Source: Chloroflexota bacterium
Lineage (GTDB): Bacteria; Chloroflexota; Anaerolineae; Promineifilales; Promineifilaceae
Assembly: GCA_003519205.1 (NCBI GenBank)
Contig: DOXE01000523.1
Span: forward strand, 1 to 7,207
DNA length: 7,207 nt
Reading direction: 5' to 3'
In this document: piece after piece, positions 6,335 through 7,207 of the stretch
Layout of the letters: each line of letters starts with the position of its first letter
How positions within the stretch are numbered: the stretch's first letter is position 1
Program-made: the position numbers and the translations under genes
Notes under the pieces: model-generated
Seen by the model: the letters and a program-made list of their open reading frames with translations, nothing else
What the model was told of the DNA's origin: nothing
Databases searched by the model: none

Positions 6335-6353
6335 CTCTTTGCAATAGTTATGG

Positions 6354-6380
6354 ACCGGCTAAGGGCCGGTACTAGTTTTT
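6354..6380 (+). terminator. Terminator-like hairpin before the membrane protein gene
   Basis: ACCGGC (6354-6359) pairs with GCCGGT (6365-6370) around TAAGG. TTTTT follows at 6376-6380 after a 5-nt gap. It lies between the promoter at 6231 and the start codon, so it could attenuate the gene or end a short RNA of about 110 nt. The gap before the T-run weakens the call. Confidence 0.4.
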
Positions 6381-6387
6381 GTGAGAT

Positions 6388-6392
6388 AGGAG
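6388..6392 (+). promoter_or_regulatory. Ribosome binding site for the four-helix membrane protein
   Basis: AGGAG lies 3 nt before ATG 6396 and 6 nt before a second in-frame ATG at 6399. The spacing favours 6399 as the true start, one residue shorter. Confidence 0.6.
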
Positions 6393-6395
6393 TCG

Positions 6396-7115
6396 ATGAT
6401 GAGGTCTGAAAGCACTATTAAAAGCGGCCGTGTTATCAATCCGGACAATTCGTTATCCTCATACCCAAGACCGGAGAATCGGGGAAGCTCGTTTTTAGAA
6501 AGTCTGTCTACCCAATCGGCGAATATGAGAGCCATTGTCCCAAGGCAAATACTGATTGGATTACTTCTTTTGGTTGCCTTGCTGGCCTTTGAGACCTTCA
6601 ATTTTGATACAACTCGATACGCCTTGGAGGATTTTTTAGGCGAAACCAGCTTCCTGTCGGTACGTTGGGCTACAATATTAGCCATCGCCTTCTGCGCCAT
6701 CGATTTTGCCGGGTTGGCATACTTGTTTGGAGCCGATCACGACAGGGGGCAAAGTCGAGAGGTTTGGTATCTTATGGGTGCCTGGCTCCTAGGTGCGACG
6801 ATGAATGCTCTCATGACCTGGTGGGCCGTTTCTATCACCCTGCTGAGCCATGAACTTGGCAACGAAGTAATGAGCCGGACTGATCTATTACAGATCGTTC
6901 CCGTCTTTGTAGCCGTGTTGGTCTGGCTCACTCGAATTTTGTTTATCGGTGCCTTTTCCGTTGCTGGAAACCATTTGTTCGGGTTGACCTCGGAGACACG
7001 AATTGCTGGCTCGCATCCTCAAAACCGCTCGTTCAAAATGCAATTGCCGCGACCGGTAGGCCATGCCCCGATGCCCAAAGCTGCCATGGCAGCGCACAGC
7101 CGGAGAAATAGATAA
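6396..7115 (+). CDS. Four-helix integral membrane protein, function unknown
   Basis: I do not recognise a named family for this 239-residue protein (238 if it starts at ATG 6399). A polar N-terminus (1-48) precedes four hydrophobic helices at about 51-69, 91-111, 124-149 and 167-190, and a basic tail (about 200-239, ending HSRRNR) that is probably cytoplasmic. Between helices 1 and 2 is the motif F-N-F-D-T-T-R-Y-A-L. Helix 2 contains a buried C-A-I-D103-F-A-G. Helix 3 has W-Y-L-M-G-A-W-L-L-G-A-T-M-N-A, followed by T-W-W. These polar or aromatic residues inside helices look conserved rather than filler, but no catalytic signature is visible. The gene stands alone behind a LexA-like double operator and a structured leader, so it may be damage- or stress-inducible. 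It has no obvious relation to the sigma operon upstream. Confidence 0.75.
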   Translation: MMRSESTIKSGRVINPDNSLSSYPRPENRGSSFLESLSTQSANMRAIVPRQILIGLLLLVALLAFETFNFDTTRYALEDFLGETSFLSVRWATILAIAFCAIDFAGLAYLFGADHDRGQSREVWYLMGAWLLGATMNALMTWWAVSITLLSHELGNEVMSRTDLLQIVPVFVAVLVWLTRILFIGAFSVAGNHLFGLTSETRIAGSHPQNRSFKMQLPRPVGHAPMPKAAMAAHSRRNR

Positions 7116-7131
7116 CTAGCTCCAGCGCGCG

Positions 7132-7149
7132 CCTTACCTGACCTTACCT
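7132..7149 (+). repeat. Direct repeat CCTTACCT, 10-bp spacing
   Basis: CCTTACCT occurs at 7132-7139 and again at 7142-7149, one helical turn apart, ending 7 bp before a candidate -35. The arrangement resembles activator half-sites of response regulators, but no regulator is identified. Confidence 0.45.
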
Positions 7150-7156
7150 AAACTCC

Positions 7157-7185
7157 TTGCGATTTGCATAGCGCTGTGCTACTAT
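7157..7185 (+). promoter_or_regulatory. Candidate promoter pointing out of the window
   Basis: TTGCGA (7157-7162, four of six) is followed by a 17-nt spacer and TACTAT (7180-7185, four of six), with an extended -10 TG at 7177-7178. It would drive a gene beyond position 7207. Confidence 0.4.
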
Positions 7186-7207
7186 CCGCAGGATAAGCCG
7201 TACGTAA

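Noticed and set aside
6278..6339. CCCTCTT direct repeats flanking the long inverted repeat, as a miniature transposon with target duplication
   Set aside because: The right-hand copy overlaps the end of the inverted repeat by two bases and the element would be only about 50 bp, so a leader RNA stem is the simpler reading.

Overview
The window looks like chromosomal DNA from a member of the Chloroflexota, probably near Anaerolineae/Caldilineae. This is an inference from gene content: a VanW protein with peptidoglycan-binding repeats, an STT3-like GT-C protein whose soluble tail carries a WDDF motif, and an ECF sigma factor followed by a DUF5667/DUF5666 membrane protein. There is no rRNA, tRNA, transposase, integrase or CRISPR array. 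All six supported genes are on the + strand. The first runs in from outside the window.

Layout: (1) 2-1468, 3' part of a VanW-family cell-wall protein. (2) 1583-3142, a multi-pass STT3-like putative glycosyltransferase, closed by a strong rho-independent terminator at 3170-3204. (3) 3347-4249, a lipoprotein with one DUF5666-like domain and a very long Asp/Asn tail built from 48-nt and 21-nt tandem repeats. (4) 4440-4982, an ECF-type sigma factor, most likely starting at GTG 4440 behind an extended -10 promoter. (5) 4982-6124, overlapping the sigma stop by one base, a single-pass membrane protein that is the likely anti-sigma factor; its outer part is DUF5667, DUF5666, a Pro/Thr linker and a second Asp/Asn-rich tail. 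(6) 6396 (or 6399)-7115, a four-helix membrane protein of unknown function. A further promoter candidate at 7157-7185 points out of the window.

Genes 3-5 read as one functional group. The lipoprotein and the putative anti-sigma factor share a homologous DUF5666-like domain and the same unusual kind of acidic extracellular tail, although the tails are separate low-complexity expansions. The simplest model is an envelope-sensing sigma/anti-sigma pair whose sensor and neighbouring lipoprotein respond to the same thing, perhaps divalent cations or a cell-wall polymer. This is a hypothesis.

The most striking non-coding region is 6210-6395, in front of gene 6. An A-tract, a consensus -35 (TTGACA) and a -10 are overlapped by a 37-bp dyad made of two 16-bp sites exactly 21 bp apart. 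Each site resembles the GAAC-N4-GTTC operator of Gram-positive-type LexA. The expected transcript then folds into a 16-bp stem, followed by a small GC hairpin with a T-run before the ribosome binding site. This could be a damage-inducible promoter with a structured or attenuated leader, or a short regulatory RNA.
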